A DNA stretch of 19,939 bases from Clostridiales bacterium (GCA_003518755.1 DOYA01000052.1:1-19939); one strand, 5' to 3'. Shown: positions 7,065 to 15,394, counted from the first letter of the stretch. Numbers and translations: made by a program. Notes: generated from the letters alone by a model not told the origin.

Positions 7065-7284
7065 AAAAGAAGAAATAAACTATTTTTAAATCCCGTGTAA
7101 GTCGCCCAGCTCGAACGCATACTGCCATTGTAACAGGCATAGCCTTAACAATGGACAGCAAACCGGAGCGAAAGCGGAGAGCGATTGGAGAAATCGACAA
7201 CGTAGCTTAATTTTTCGCAAGAAAAATTACAGGTACATAAAGATTTCGACACCAAGGGATTGAAAAAAGTTTATTTCTTCTTTT
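7065..7284. mobile_element. 220-bp MITE-like element with about 29-bp terminal inverted repeats
   Basis: The left end (7065-7094, AAAAGAAGAAATAAACT followed by a T-rich stretch and TCCC) mirrors the right end (7256-7284) with one or two mismatches and one base of length difference. The interior is clearly more G+C-rich than its surroundings and holds several small hairpins: a 9-bp stem with a GCAA loop (7208-7229), CGATT/AATCG with a GGAGA loop (7182-7196), and CCATTGT/ACAATGG (7125-7154). No credible protein is encoded. It fills most of the 314-base gap between dpaB and the coat gene pair. A structured RNA domestic to this locus is the alternative. Confidence 0.7.
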
Positions 7285-7339
7285 ATTATTTGAATATAAT
7301 AGAATTTTCTGCACATACTAAATCTAGGTGGTGATAAAA

Positions 7340-7513
7340 ATGACATGTAAAGAATTATTATATGTTGAAGATGCTTTAGGGCATGAATCTATTATGAAGA
7401 ACTGTGCTTGTAAAACATCTAGTAATTTAAAAGATGTTTCTCTTTCATCTTATATTAAACAGCTTGAAACAACACACAATGATTTATTTAACAAATTTAA
7501 AAATTTATTATAA
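7340..7513 (+). CDS. small spore-coat-associated protein preceding CotF-like gene
   Basis: 57 residues from the ATG at 7340. GTG codons at 7328-7333 are in frame but lie inside the AGGTGGTGAT ribosome binding site, so they are not used as starts. The sequence begins MTCKELLYVEDALGHE and ends in a helical segment YIKQLETTHNDLFNKFKNLL; both halves look alpha-helical. I recognise this pattern as the small partner commonly found just before CotF-like coat proteins in clostridia; its biochemical role is unknown. It has two cysteines close together (NCACK, about residues 21-25). The next gene starts 17 bases after the stop, so the two form an operon. Confidence 0.75.
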   Translation: MTCKELLYVEDALGHESIMKNCACKTSSNLKDVSLSSYIKQLETTHNDLFNKFKNLL

Positions 7514-7530
7514 GAAAGGATTTCAACAAA

Positions 7531-7776
7531 ATGGAAGATAAAGAATTATTAGAAAATGAATTACTTAATGTTAAGGGTTTATGTGACTTATACCTTCATG
7601 GTACACTAGAAGCTACAACTGCAGAAGTACATTCAGCTTTTAAAGATGCTTTAAACACATCTTTAGATATTCAAAATAAACTCTATAATTTAATGGCTGA
7701 AAAAGGTTGGTATAAAACAGATATCGCTGAACAAGCTAAAATTAGTACATTAAAGCAAAAATTTGCAAATCAATAA
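7531..7776 (+). CDS. CotF-family spore coat protein
   Basis: 81 residues with the compact Coat_F pattern: a helix around GLCDLYLHGTLEATTAEVHS, a second around FKDALNTSLDIQNKLYNLMAE, then KGWYKTD and a C-terminal helix. The family is a structural component of the spore coat, made in the mother cell. The start follows AAAGGA at normal distance and it is co-transcribed with the small partner gene. It lacks the N-terminal extension of Bacillus CotF, as is common for short clostridial homologues. A weak CATACTAAA near 7315 could be a mother-cell sigma -10 element, but I found no convincing -35. Confidence 0.82.
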   Translation: MEDKELLENELLNVKGLCDLYLHGTLEATTAEVHSAFKDALNTSLDIQNKLYNLMAEKGWYKTDIAEQAKISTLKQKFANQ

Positions 7777-7812
7777 AATCTGTTCTAAAAATTTATGGTT
7801 CATAAATATGAA

Positions 7813-7854
7813 GTCAGAAGTCGGAGGTTGGACATCCTACTTCCGACTTCTGAC
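7813..7854. repeat. perfect 13-bp hairpin between convergent genes
   Basis: GTCAGAAGTCGGA (7813-7825) is the exact reverse complement of 7842-7854, with a 16-base loop. There is no T-run on either side, so an intrinsic terminator is not well supported although the position between convergent genes fits. The CTTCCGACTTCTGAC wording recurs in weaker form (CTACTTCCAACTTCC) near 13398-13411, suggesting a dispersed repeat family. Confidence 0.55.
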
Positions 7855-7919
7855 CTCTTATACAACATATTTTAATCAATTTTTTTAGTATAAATGCAAT
7901 TGTTCATATTATTGAAGTC

Positions 7920-8798
7920 TTATTTTTGGATTTTTGCCACAAAAAAGCCTTCAAAATATTCATTTGGAGCAATTGTTTTTACCTCATCAAATTTAGATGG
8001 CAAACACTTTATTTCGTTTGATAGTTCAAAACTTTTTAATCGACAATCTGAATTTTTTATGCATTTTTCTAAAATATTCTCATTTTCTTCTTTAAGGATT
8101 GAGCAGGTTGAATAAACCAGTTCTCCACCCTTCTTCAATAATTTTAATGCTTTTCTTAATAATGCTTCTTGAGTTTTTGCTGATTTTTCTATTAGTTCTT
8201 TAGTAAAATTACTTTTAAAAACATTCTCTGTTCCGCTTCCTGAACAAGGAGCATCAAGTAATATTTTATCAAATTTAAAATAATCACTTAAGTTTCTAGC
8301 GTCTTCAAACATAACATTTACAGTACCTGCTCCCTGTTTTTGCAAATTATATTTTAATTTTTCTCCTCTAATTTTGTTTCTTTCTATAGCTGTAATAAAT
8401 GCTTTGTTTCCAGATAAACATGCTATTTGAGTAGTTTTTCCTCCAGGCGCAGCACACATATCTAAAATATTTTCATTTGCATTTGGATTTAATATAATTG
8501 CAGGTAGCATAGAAGACAAATTTTGTAAATATATTTTTCCTTGTTTATATATTTCCAAATCCTGTAAATCTCTTTCTTGCATATTTTCTATAATAAATGC
8601 ATCTTTATACCAATCAACTTGCTTAAATTTAATATTTGCACTATTAAACACAGATATAATTTCTTCGACTGAAGCTTTTAAAGTATTAACTCTTAAAGTA
8701 ACTTTTTTCTTTGTTTTAATTCCATCTATAATTATATCAGTTGTAATTTCATCATAGTTTTTTAATAATAAATCTTTATAAAATTTTAATTCGTTCAT
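7920..8798 (-). CDS. RNA (cytosine-5) methyltransferase, RsmB/RsmF (NOL1/NOP2/Sun) family
   Basis: 292 residues. An N-terminal RNA-binding part (about 1-95, with LRVNTLKAS and the LQNLSSMLP stretch) leads into a Rossmann methyltransferase. Visible motifs are DMCAAPGGKT (113-122) for S-adenosylmethionine binding, DAPCSGSG (182-189) with C185, and STCSILKEENE (230-240) with C232; these are the two cysteines of the family, one being the catalytic nucleophile. It places 5-methylcytosine in rRNA or tRNA. It lacks the NusB-like N-terminal domain of RsmB and the extra C-terminal part of RsmF, so the exact target is open. The ribosome binding site (AGAGG) is modest. It appears monocistronic, convergent to the coat genes, with its own promoter. 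Confidence 0.9.
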   Translation of the reverse strand: MNELKFYKDLLLKNYDEITTDIIIDGIKTKKKVTLRVNTLKASVEEIISVFNSANIKFKQVDWYKDAFIIENMQERDLQDLEIYKQGKIYLQNLSSMLPAIILNPNANENILDMCAAPGGKTTQIACLSGNKAFITAIERNKIRGEKLKYNLQKQGAGTVNVMFEDARNLSDYFKFDKILLDAPCSGSGTENVFKSNFTKELIEKSAKTQEALLRKALKLLKKGGELVYSTCSILKEENENILEKCIKNSDCRLKSFELSNEIKCLPSKFDEVKTIAPNEYFEGFFVAKIQK

Positions 8799-8828
8799 TT
8801 TTTGCCTCTTCTACAATAATTTATTAAA

Positions 8829-8857
8829 ATTTTAACACATTTTAAATAAATACTCAA
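8829..8857 (-). promoter_or_regulatory. probable promoter of the RNA methyltransferase gene
   Basis: On the minus strand TTGAGT (8852-8857), 17 bases, TAAAAT (8829-8834), about 30 bases before the start codon. A second candidate further upstream (TTGACT with TATATA after 18 bases) cannot be excluded. Confidence 0.5.
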
Positions 8858-8937
8858 TATTGTTATTTGATATATTTAGCTTTTTATATATAGATGATTA
8901 TAATTAACACAGTCAAAAATGTAATTATTTTCCAACC

Positions 8938-9702
8938 TCACTTACCTATGAACATTTGAACAAATATTTTCCCATACCTTGGACTCGAAACCACTCCAAT
9001 TCCAGTATAATTAAAACTACTATTTAAAATATTTGCCTTATGCCCTGGTGAATTCATCCATGCATTTACAGCTCCTGAATTGCTTGAGTTTCCTGCTATA
9101 TTTTCTCCAGCTGAATTATAGCTTACTTTAAAACTTTTTAACATATCAAATGGTGAACCATAAGTTGGAGAAGTATGAGAGAAATAATTTTTATCAACCA
9201 TATCCTGTGCTTTTACCCTTGCAACTTTTTGGACTTCATTACTTATTTTTAATGTAGGTAACCCATTATTAATTCTTTGAGTATTTATTAGATTAAACAC
9301 TTCTTTCTCATCATTAGATAAATTAGATGACATATTAGTATTGTTTGATGAATTTGTATTTTGATTTACATTTGAACTTGAAGTTCCAGGATAAATTGGC
9401 TTTATATATTTTTTACTTACAGCACCAATATAATCTCCCTCAATTTGAACTATATACCAATCTCCTACCCCTGCAAACACTCTAATATATTCATCCTTTT
9501 TGGCTGTAGCAACAACTTTATAAATTGTCCCTGGTCCAGCTCTAACATTTAATGTAGTTGCAGTAACTAAGCCTGTACTAAACCCTGTGTTATAATAATT
9601 TTGCATACCAAAAGAAGTCGAAAATTTCATAATAGTAAAGAGAAAAATTATAATAGAAGTAAAAATAAATATATATTTTTTATTAATACAAAAAGACCTC
9701 AT
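8938..9702 (-). CDS. secreted SH3-domain / CAP (SCP, YkwD-type) protein
   Basis: 254 residues. A long hydrophobic signal or anchor segment (about 10-25) is followed by a bacterial SH3 domain (about 47-103, with LNVRAGPG and GDWYIVQIEGDYIGAVS), a Ser/Asn/Thr-rich linker (106-130), and a C-terminal CAP domain (133-253). CAP cavity residues are visible: H176 in FSHTSP, E200 in AGENIAG and H221 in SPGHKANIL. The SH3 domain probably holds the protein to peptidoglycan. CAP domains in spore-formers occur in envelope and spore-coat-region proteins, with no settled enzymatic role. A strong AAAGGAGG precedes the start. It is 109 bases downstream of rpe, from which it is separated by a repeat or hairpin, so it may be expressed on its own. 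Confidence 0.88.
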   Translation of the reverse strand: MRSFCINKKYIFIFTSIIIFLFTIMKFSTSFGMQNYYNTGFSTGLVTATTLNVRAGPGTIYKVVATAKKDEYIRVFAGVGDWYIVQIEGDYIGAVSKKYIKPIYPGTSSSNVNQNTNSSNNTNMSSNLSNDEKEVFNLINTQRINNGLPTLKISNEVQKVARVKAQDMVDKNYFSHTSPTYGSPFDMLKSFKVSYNSAGENIAGNSSNSGAVNAWMNSPGHKANILNSSFNYTGIGVVSSPRYGKIFVQMFIGK

Positions 9703-9769
9703 AGAAAACCTCCTTTACTATAGATATTTTCTATAAAGTCTTATTATTCCTATATTTCAAATAATTGGT

Positions 9770-9810
9770 GGAAAAATTGGAAAAGAGAACCATCCCAATT
9801 TCCAATTTCC
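9770..9810. repeat. imperfect hairpin carrying an AGAACCATCCC module
   Basis: GGAAAAATTGGAAAA (9770-9784) pairs imperfectly with AATTTCCAATTTCC (9797-9810) around GAGAACCATCCC. The core resembles the GGACCGTCCCC modules at 198-216. Directly downstream of rpe on the minus strand it may also act as a weak terminator for the kinase cluster. Confidence 0.45.
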
Positions 9811-9811
9811 A

Positions 9812-10510
9812 TTATTCTTTTTTTAATTCATCAATTATAACTTTGTAATCAACTGCATTTATAATAGCTGTACCTGCAACTAAAACTTCAGCTCCAGCTT
9901 GTTTAACTTTTTCACATGTAGCTAAATTAACTCCTCCATCAACCTCAATTTGAAAATCTAAATTATTGTCTTTTTGATATTTTTTTAATTCTTCAATTTT
10001 ATTAAGCATTTCAGGGATAAAGCCTTGTCCACCCTTTCCAGGTTTAACTGTCATTACTAAAACTAAATGAATATAAGATAAAAATCTATATATTTTTTCT
10101 GCTGGAGTATCCGGATTTATGGCAATCCCTACTCTACAATTATATGATTTAATTAAATTAATCATTTCCATAACTTCTTCATCATCTTTACATGCTTCAT
10201 AATGAAATGATATTATATTAGGTTCAAATACTGCAAAATCATCTACCGCTGATTTCACATCTTTAACCATCAAATGAATATCTAAAGGTAAATTAGAGAT
10301 TCTTTTAATATATGAACATAGACCTTTCATCCAATCATAATCAACTTTTTCTACAAATATACCATCAGTAACATCTATATGGTAATAATCTGTTTTTGAT
10401 CTTTCTAAATTTAATACAATTTCTGATTCTTTTCTAGATTCAAAATTTAAATCTTCCTTTGAATAATTGTCTTCTACTAAGCTTAAAAAAGAGGTTGAAA
10501 CTTCATACAT
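9812..10510 (-). CDS. rpe: ribulose-phosphate 3-epimerase family protein
   Basis: 232 residues, a TIM barrel of normal length. Active-site features: H44 and D46 in YYHIDVTDG, H79 in DIHLMV, and the metal-binding aspartate D191 in IEVDGGV. The enzyme interconverts ribulose 5-phosphate and xylulose 5-phosphate. The phosphate/active-site loop reads MTVKPGKGGQGF where the family normally has a form like MSVNPGFGGQxF, so the Lys substitutions are mildly unusual and a related pentulose- or hexulose-phosphate epimerase is possible. The start is supported by AAAGGAAA and lies 29 bases after prkC. In many Firmicutes the order is prpC-prkC-rsgA-rpe; here rsgA is missing between prkC and rpe. Confidence 0.85.
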   Translation of the reverse strand: MYEVSTSFLSLVEDNYSKEDLNFESRKESEIVLNLERSKTDYYHIDVTDGIFVEKVDYDWMKGLCSYIKRISNLPLDIHLMVKDVKSAVDDFAVFEPNIISFHYEACKDDEEVMEMINLIKSYNCRVGIAINPDTPAEKIYRFLSYIHLVLVMTVKPGKGGQGFIPEMLNKIEELKKYQKDNNLDFQIEVDGGVNLATCEKVKQAGAEVLVAGTAIINAVDYKVIIDELKKE

Positions 10511-10539
10511 ATTTTCAATTTCCTTTCTTACTACATTTT

Positions 10540-12531
10540 TTAATCTATAGTTAATGAACTGGTTGTATTCAAATTAATATCTTTTTCTGCTTTCTTTATA
10601 CCATCTATATATACTTTTACAGTAACTGTACCTTTTCCTGTTATTGATTGAACTAAATTTGTAGTTGTAGGATCTACTTTATTTTTATAAACTGTGTCAT
10701 CTCCAGTTGTGATCCTTACTTCAACTTCTTTTACTTTTTTCTCTTTTTGAGTTGTTGAATTAGTTTCATTTTCTTTATCTTCTGGTTCAGTTGTTTCCTC
10801 ATATTCAACTTTTCCACCTAAAAGTGATTTTACATTTACTGTAACTGTTGCCGATTTGGTTTCTGTCAATTTATTTACAGTTAATGTTATTGATGTTCCA
10901 ACTTCAACTTCTTTATCAACATCTAAACTTTGCTTTAATACAATACCATTATCTTTTGAAGTATCTTCATCATTTACAGTTTTTACAGAAAAGCCTAAAT
11001 CAGAAAGTGTTTTTTTGGCTTCTTCTTCATTTTTACCTATTACTGATGGAACTAATACTTTTTTAACACCAGTGCTTACATGAATAACTACTGTATCACC
11101 AGCAAGTACTTTAGATTCTGGTTCTGTTTCCTGACTTATTACATATCCGGCTTCTATTTTTTTATTTTCTTCTTCTACTTTTTGTACTTTTAATTTAGCA
11201 TCCTCTAAAGCTTTTATTGCCTCATCCTCTGTCATACCAACTACTTTTGGTACTATAGCTTGTTCTATACCTTTACTTACAACTACTTTTATTGTTGTAC
11301 CCATTTTAATATTATAATTTTCACTATATAATGGGTCTTGAGATATTATCTGACCTTCTTGATATTGCCCATTGTATTCTTCTGAAGAAACTTCTATATT
11401 TAATTTTTTCTCCTCAGCAATTTTTTTAGCTTCATCAATTTGAACTCCAACAAAATTTGGTAATACAACTTCTTTAGGTTCTGTTAATCTTGAAACTGCA
11501 ATCGTTCCCCCTAAACTTAACACAAATAATAACACTAAACAGATTACAAATGATAATCCTTTATGTTTTTTTATAAATTTAAAAAATTTATTTTCTTTTT
11601 TTGAATTTCTATTTTTTCTTTCTTCCTCTTGAATATCTTTCAATGATATTTTTTTTGTTGCCATATCACTTGTATATTCTTTATTGTCAACAAAATCTCC
11701 ATCTGGATTTTTTAAGGAATTTTTCAGGTCATAAAGCATTTCAGTAGCATTTTGATATCGTAGATTAGTATCTTTTCTCATAGCTTTTAAAATAATATCA
11801 TTAACTGATGATGGAATTTTATCATTTAATTCAATAGGTGGTATCGGCTCTTCTTGCATATGTTTTAATGCAACAGAAACTGGTGTATCTGCGTCAAATG
11901 GAACTCTTCCAGTAAGCATTTCATACATTACTACACCTAAAGAGTATAAATCTGATTTACTATCAGTAAATCCACCTCTTGCATGTTCTGGAGAAAAATA
12001 ATGTACAGATCCAATTGTAGTTCCAAATGCTGTTATAGTAGAGTTTGATACAGCTTTAGCTATTCCAAAATCTGTAACTTTAGCTATTCCATCTTCTGTA
12101 ATTATTATATTATGTGGTTTTATATCTCTATGTACAATTTTGTTTTTATGTGCAACTTCAAGAGCTGAAGCAATTTGAGTAGCAATATTTATAGACCATT
12201 TCCAAGGAAGAGCTCCACCTTCTTCAATAATTATTTCTTTTAATGTTTTACCTTGGATAAGTTCCATTACAATATAATATAGATTACCTTCATTTCCTAC
12301 ATCATAAACTGATACTATATTTGGGTGAGTAATACTTGCCGCTGACTGAGCTTCTGCTTCAAATCTTTTTATAAACTCTTGATCAGTTGTAAATTCATCT
12401 CTAAGAATTTTAACTGCTACATATCTATTTAATACTTGATCTTTTGCTTTATATACTTTTGCCATTCCACCATTGCCAATTTTATTTATTAGTTCATATC
12501 TATTTCCTAATAATCTACCTTCTAGGTCCAT
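10540..12531 (-). CDS. prkC: PASTA-domain membrane Ser/Thr protein kinase (PrkC/Stk1 type)
   Basis: 663 residues. The cytoplasmic Hanks-type kinase domain (about 12-272) has a GNGGMAKVYKA glycine loop, K41 in VAVKIL, E60, HRDIKPHN (134-141, catalytic D136), DFG (154-156) and the activation loop ending SVHYFSPE. A basic juxtamembrane linker leads to one membrane span (about 326-347). Outside the cell are three PASTA repeats (about 353-420, 422-487, 489-556), which in this family bind peptidoglycan fragments, and then a Thr/Glu/Lys-rich tail (about 560-663) with a predicted beta-rich end. It phosphorylates many proteins in growth, division and spore germination. It starts 41 bases after the phosphatase gene with AAGGAAGGAG. 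Its partner phosphatase appears frameshifted, so the kinase may be unopposed. Confidence 0.95.
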   Translation of the reverse strand: MDLEGRLLGNRYELINKIGNGGMAKVYKAKDQVLNRYVAVKILRDEFTTDQEFIKRFEAEAQSAASITHPNIVSVYDVGNEGNLYYIVMELIQGKTLKEIIIEEGGALPWKWSINIATQIASALEVAHKNKIVHRDIKPHNIIITEDGIAKVTDFGIAKAVSNSTITAFGTTIGSVHYFSPEHARGGFTDSKSDLYSLGVVMYEMLTGRVPFDADTPVSVALKHMQEEPIPPIELNDKIPSSVNDIILKAMRKDTNLRYQNATEMLYDLKNSLKNPDGDFVDNKEYTSDMATKKISLKDIQEEERKNRNSKKENKFFKFIKKHKGLSFVICLVLLFVLSLGGTIAVSRLTEPKEVVLPNFVGVQIDEAKKIAEEKKLNIEVSSEEYNGQYQEGQIISQDPLYSENYNIKMGTTIKVVVSKGIEQAIVPKVVGMTEDEAIKALEDAKLKVQKVEEENKKIEAGYVISQETEPESKVLAGDTVVIHVSTGVKKVLVPSVIGKNEEEAKKTLSDLGFSVKTVNDEDTSKDNGIVLKQSLDVDKEVEVGTSITLTVNKLTETKSATVTVNVKSLLGGKVEYEETTEPEDKENETNSTTQKEKKVKEVEVRITTGDDTVYKNKVDPTTTNLVQSITGKGTVTVKVYIDGIKKAEKDINLNTTSSLTID

Positions 12532-12572
12532 GATGACTCCTTCCTTTTATTTTCTTTTGTTGGAATATAATA

Positions 12573-13311
12573 TTATAGACTTTTTATTGTCATAACTGTA
12601 ATATTATCAATTCCACCGTTTTGATTAGCTAAATCAACTAGCTCTTTTGGAGCAATTTCAAAATTATTTGTAACCTTATTAAGTATAGTATCTTGATCTA
12701 CCATATTAGTCAAACCATCTGAACATAATAATAAAGTATCTTCCTTTTGAAAGCCTCTAATCATCATATCAGGCTCTACAAAAGCATTACATCCAAGTGC
12801 TTTCATAAGTACATTTTTTTTAGGATGTGTTGCTGCTTCTGCTTTTGTAATTGTTCCTTGTTTTACTAAAGTTTGTACATAACTGTGATCTTGAGTAAGC
12901 TGTCTAATTGTACCATTCCTTATTCTATATACCCTACTATCACCAATATGTGAAATATAAACTCTGTTATTATATATTAAGCAAATATCAATTGTAGTAC
13001 CCATACCTTCAAATTCTTTATTTTCTTTTGACTTTTCATATACTATCATATTAGCATATTCAACACTACTTCCGTATTAACTGGATTAAACTTTCTTTAT
13101 CTTTTGGCACATCATTGAAGTTATGCTCAATATAAGATTTTGCAGCATTAATAGCAAGTTTACTAGCAATATCGCCTCCATTATATCCACCCATTCCATC
13201 TGCTAATATAAATAATTGCATATTAGATAATGGATCTTCTGTAATATAATAGCTATCTTCATTTATATCTCGTGCTTTTCCTACATCAGTTTTAGCATAA
13301 GCTTTTATCAT
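12573..13311 (-). pseudogene. prpC: PP2C-type Ser/Thr phosphatase (PrpC/Stp1 type), split by a frameshift
   Basis: Two reading frames together cover a full PPM-family phosphatase of about 240 residues. The first (13066-13311, 81 residues) has RDINEDSYY and ADGMGGYNGGD. The second (12573-13049, 158 residues) has GMGTT, GDSRVYRI, CSDGLTNMV and GGIDNITVM. Metal-binding aspartates are shared between the halves, so neither should work alone. The break is at ATACGGAAGTAG on the minus strand. Dropping one base of the GG pair (13072-13073 on the plus strand) reads through as LIRSSVEYANMIVYEK, exactly joining the second part, which pins the event to a single-base insertion. True mutation, sequencing or assembly error, and programmed +1 frameshifting are the options. 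The family dephosphorylates PrkC and its targets. The start is preceded by AGAGGTG. Confidence 0.88.
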
Positions 13312-13336
13312 CTTTTCACCTCTTTGTTTCTTGATA

Positions 13337-13365
13337 AGTTTATCATATTTTTAAATATTTAGCAA
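13337..13365 (-). promoter_or_regulatory. possible promoter of the prpC-prkC-rpe cluster
   Basis: On the minus strand TTGCTA (13360-13365), 17 bases, TAAACT (13337-13342), with an extended TGA just before the -10 box. Each hexamer matches 4 of 6 positions. The -35 box overlaps a small palindrome (TATTTAG/CTAAATA). The rest of the 13312-13427 gap is A+T-rich and has a CTTCC repeat remnant near 13398-13411. Confidence 0.4.
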
Positions 13366-13427
13366 CTAAATAATATACATTAATTAATAATATCATTCTA
13401 CTTCCAACTTCCAAACTCTTACATCTA

Positions 13428-14162
13428 CTACCTAATTATCAAACTACCCAAATTAAACAGTCCATCAGATATTAACCTAATAACAGGTGATATAATTCTT
13501 CCTGCTATTCCAGTAACCCAAAGTGCTATAAAAATAGCATAAAATATTTTTTCATTGCTTTCAAACCATTGCTTTGCATTATAAGATAAAAATGGTTTGA
13601 TTACTTTTGACCCATCTAATGGTGGTAAAGGAATTAAATTAAATACTCCTAATCCAATATTTATTTGAACTACAGCTTGTAACATAAGAATAATTATTGA
13701 AGTAGCGGTATTAGTTGTAAATCCTACAAATTTGATTATTAAAGAATATATTATTGTAAATACTATAGCTAAAATAAAATTAGTTAAAGGTCCTGCAATA
13801 GAAACTATGCTATCAGCTTTTTCCATTGACATTGTTCTATTATAGTTTCTTGGATTTACATGAACTGGTTTTCCCCATCCAAAACCTGCAAATATAAGCA
13901 TTATAAATCCAACAGGATCAATATGATCTAGTGGATTTAAAGTAAGCCTTCCTTCATATCTTGGTGTATCATCACCTAAAATATCAGCTGTTTTTGCATG
14001 TGCAAATTCATGGAAAGTAATTGCAATTAAAATGCCAGGTATTGCCAATAATAACCCTAAAAGTTCTTGAGGGTTATTCAAATATCCTGAAATTTCGTAA
14101 AGTACTATTATTCCTAAAACAATATATAATGTTCTTTTATCAATATTAAAATTACCAAACAT
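13428..14162 (-). CDS. M50 site-2 protease family membrane metalloprotease
   Basis: 244 residues, strongly hydrophobic with about five to six membrane segments. The zinc site is HEFAH (51-55), and the third ligand is D183 in NLIPLPPLDG (175-184), the diagnostic NPxPxLDG motif of the S2P fold. NPLDHIDPVG and SIAGPLTN are also conserved. No PDZ or CBS domain is present, placing it with the short YwhC-like branch rather than RseP or SpoIVFB. Such enzymes cut membrane proteins within the bilayer; the substrate is unknown. A GGAGGA site precedes the start. It begins 87 bases after the HD-protein gene, with a small GCGATT/AATCGC inverted repeat between, and ends 116 bases before prpC. Confidence 0.88.
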   Translation of the reverse strand: MFGNFNIDKRTLYIVLGIIVLYEISGYLNNPQELLGLLLAIPGILIAITFHEFAHAKTADILGDDTPRYEGRLTLNPLDHIDPVGFIMLIFAGFGWGKPVHVNPRNYNRTMSMEKADSIVSIAGPLTNFILAIVFTIIYSLIIKFVGFTTNTATSIIILMLQAVVQINIGLGVFNLIPLPPLDGSKVIKPFLSYNAKQWFESNEKIFYAIFIALWVTGIAGRIISPVIRLISDGLFNLGSLIIR

Positions 14163-14249
14163 TTTTGTCCTCCGTTTTTTTATTATGTGTATTATACAAT
14201 AAAATTAAATATAAGTAAAGTGTAGGTGCGATTTTAATCGCCCGTATAA

Positions 14250-15314
14250 TTAATAAGGTTTAAATTCAAAATTAAATCCTATATATTTATGCATTTTCAT
14301 ATTTAAAAAATTATTTATATCTGTATTTGCTGATTCTGAAATATCTTTTATTCTGCTAATTTTATTATTTACAACAACCAAAGGATTTATATATCTTTTT
14401 TTACCTTTAACACTTGTACAATATATTTGATTATTTGGCTCATCACTTTTATATACAGAATCTTTGGTAGCATTTTGATAATTCTTAAATGCTTCTTTTA
14501 TATAATCATCTTTACAATTTAGAATTAAATTCATTACTTCTTTTTCTGAAAGATTATATAAATCATCAATTGTAATATAGCCTTTTTTATTCATTGATTT
14601 TACCAAATCAGCTATAAATTGCATGCATGTTCTGTCTTCATCTTTAATCCAACGAGGCCATAGTTTTGAAATATCATGTATAAAGCTTTCACAAAGACTA
14701 ATATCTTGAAATGCAAATTCATCTACTCCATCTTCATTTTTTACAATTGTTATATTATTATAATATTGTTTAATCTTTTCAAGGTCAAATACTCTCACTT
14801 GATATAGCCCACCTGATAAAGTATATTCAAATCTATCTGCACTTAATTTTGGTGTATCATTGTCTGCAATAGGATATATCTTATAATCAGAAACTTCATT
14901 AACTTTAATATTATCTCTTTTAAGTAAATCAATAATTTCTTTCGAATTTTTTATTATTTGCTCTGTTCTTTCTTCTGTTGATTCTTGGTGTTCTGAATCT
15001 CCATTCATAAAATCTATACAATGTTTAAAAACAGGTGTAGCTATGTCATGAAATAAACCTGATAATGTTTGTTTTTTATCATGGGTAAAATGCCATATTA
15101 GCAATGAAACTCCAATACTATGAGTTAAAGAAGAATAATAGTATTTATCATTAAATACTTTTGAGTATATTGTACCATTAGATTGACCAATTCCATCAAG
15201 TCTTGAAACTTCTGGTGTATCTATATATTCAAATAACCATTTAGGAAATTCTGGTGATAGAATTTTAAAATACTCTTTTACTTCTTCATTTAAATTATTC
15301 CAATAATTATCCAT
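14250..15314 (-). CDS. HD-domain phosphohydrolase family protein
   Basis: 354 residues from ATG at 15314. An upstream in-frame ATG at 15326 lies within ATGGAGGAA, which is itself the ribosome binding site of the later ATG, so I choose the shorter form. The metal-binding residues of an HD domain are visible: the first H in SSLTHSIGVSLL (about 65), HD in LFHDIATP (about 89-90), and a later D in KLSADRFEYTLSGG. The general layout recalls dNTP triphosphohydrolase-like or other HD nucleotidases, but I cannot assign a substrate. No membrane segment. It has its own promoter and stands between the M50 protease gene and a palindromic insertion. Confidence 0.75.
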   Translation of the reverse strand: MDNYWNNLNEEVKEYFKILSPEFPKWLFEYIDTPEVSRLDGIGQSNGTIYSKVFNDKYYYSSLTHSIGVSLLIWHFTHDKKQTLSGLFHDIATPVFKHCIDFMNGDSEHQESTEERTEQIIKNSKEIIDLLKRDNIKVNEVSDYKIYPIADNDTPKLSADRFEYTLSGGLYQVRVFDLEKIKQYYNNITIVKNEDGVDEFAFQDISLCESFIHDISKLWPRWIKDEDRTCMQFIADLVKSMNKKGYITIDDLYNLSEKEVMNLILNCKDDYIKEAFKNYQNATKDSVYKSDEPNNQIYCTSVKGKKRYINPLVVVNNKISRIKDISESANTDINNFLNMKMHKYIGFNFEFKPY

Positions 15315-15339
15315 AGTTTCCTCCATATTTTCTGCTATA

Positions 15340-15368
15340 TTTATATAACAAAACTATTATTTTTTCAA
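15340..15368 (-). promoter_or_regulatory. promoter of the HD-domain gene
   Basis: On the minus strand TTGAAA (15363-15368), 17 bases, TATAAA (15340-15345), each one mismatch from consensus, about 25 bases before the start codon. The palindromic element at 15395-15591 ends only about 27 bases upstream of the -35 box. Confidence 0.65.
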
Positions 15369-15394
15369 TAGTTCAATTAAATTTATCAATAAAA

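Noticed and set aside
6967..7200. 77-residue minus-strand open frame over the end of dpaB
   Set aside because: It lies across the inverted-repeat element and antisense to dpaB; the sequence is not protein-like.
7813..7854. Hairpin as a standard intrinsic terminator
   Set aside because: No T-run follows on either strand, so I list it as a repeat or hairpin of unknown role.
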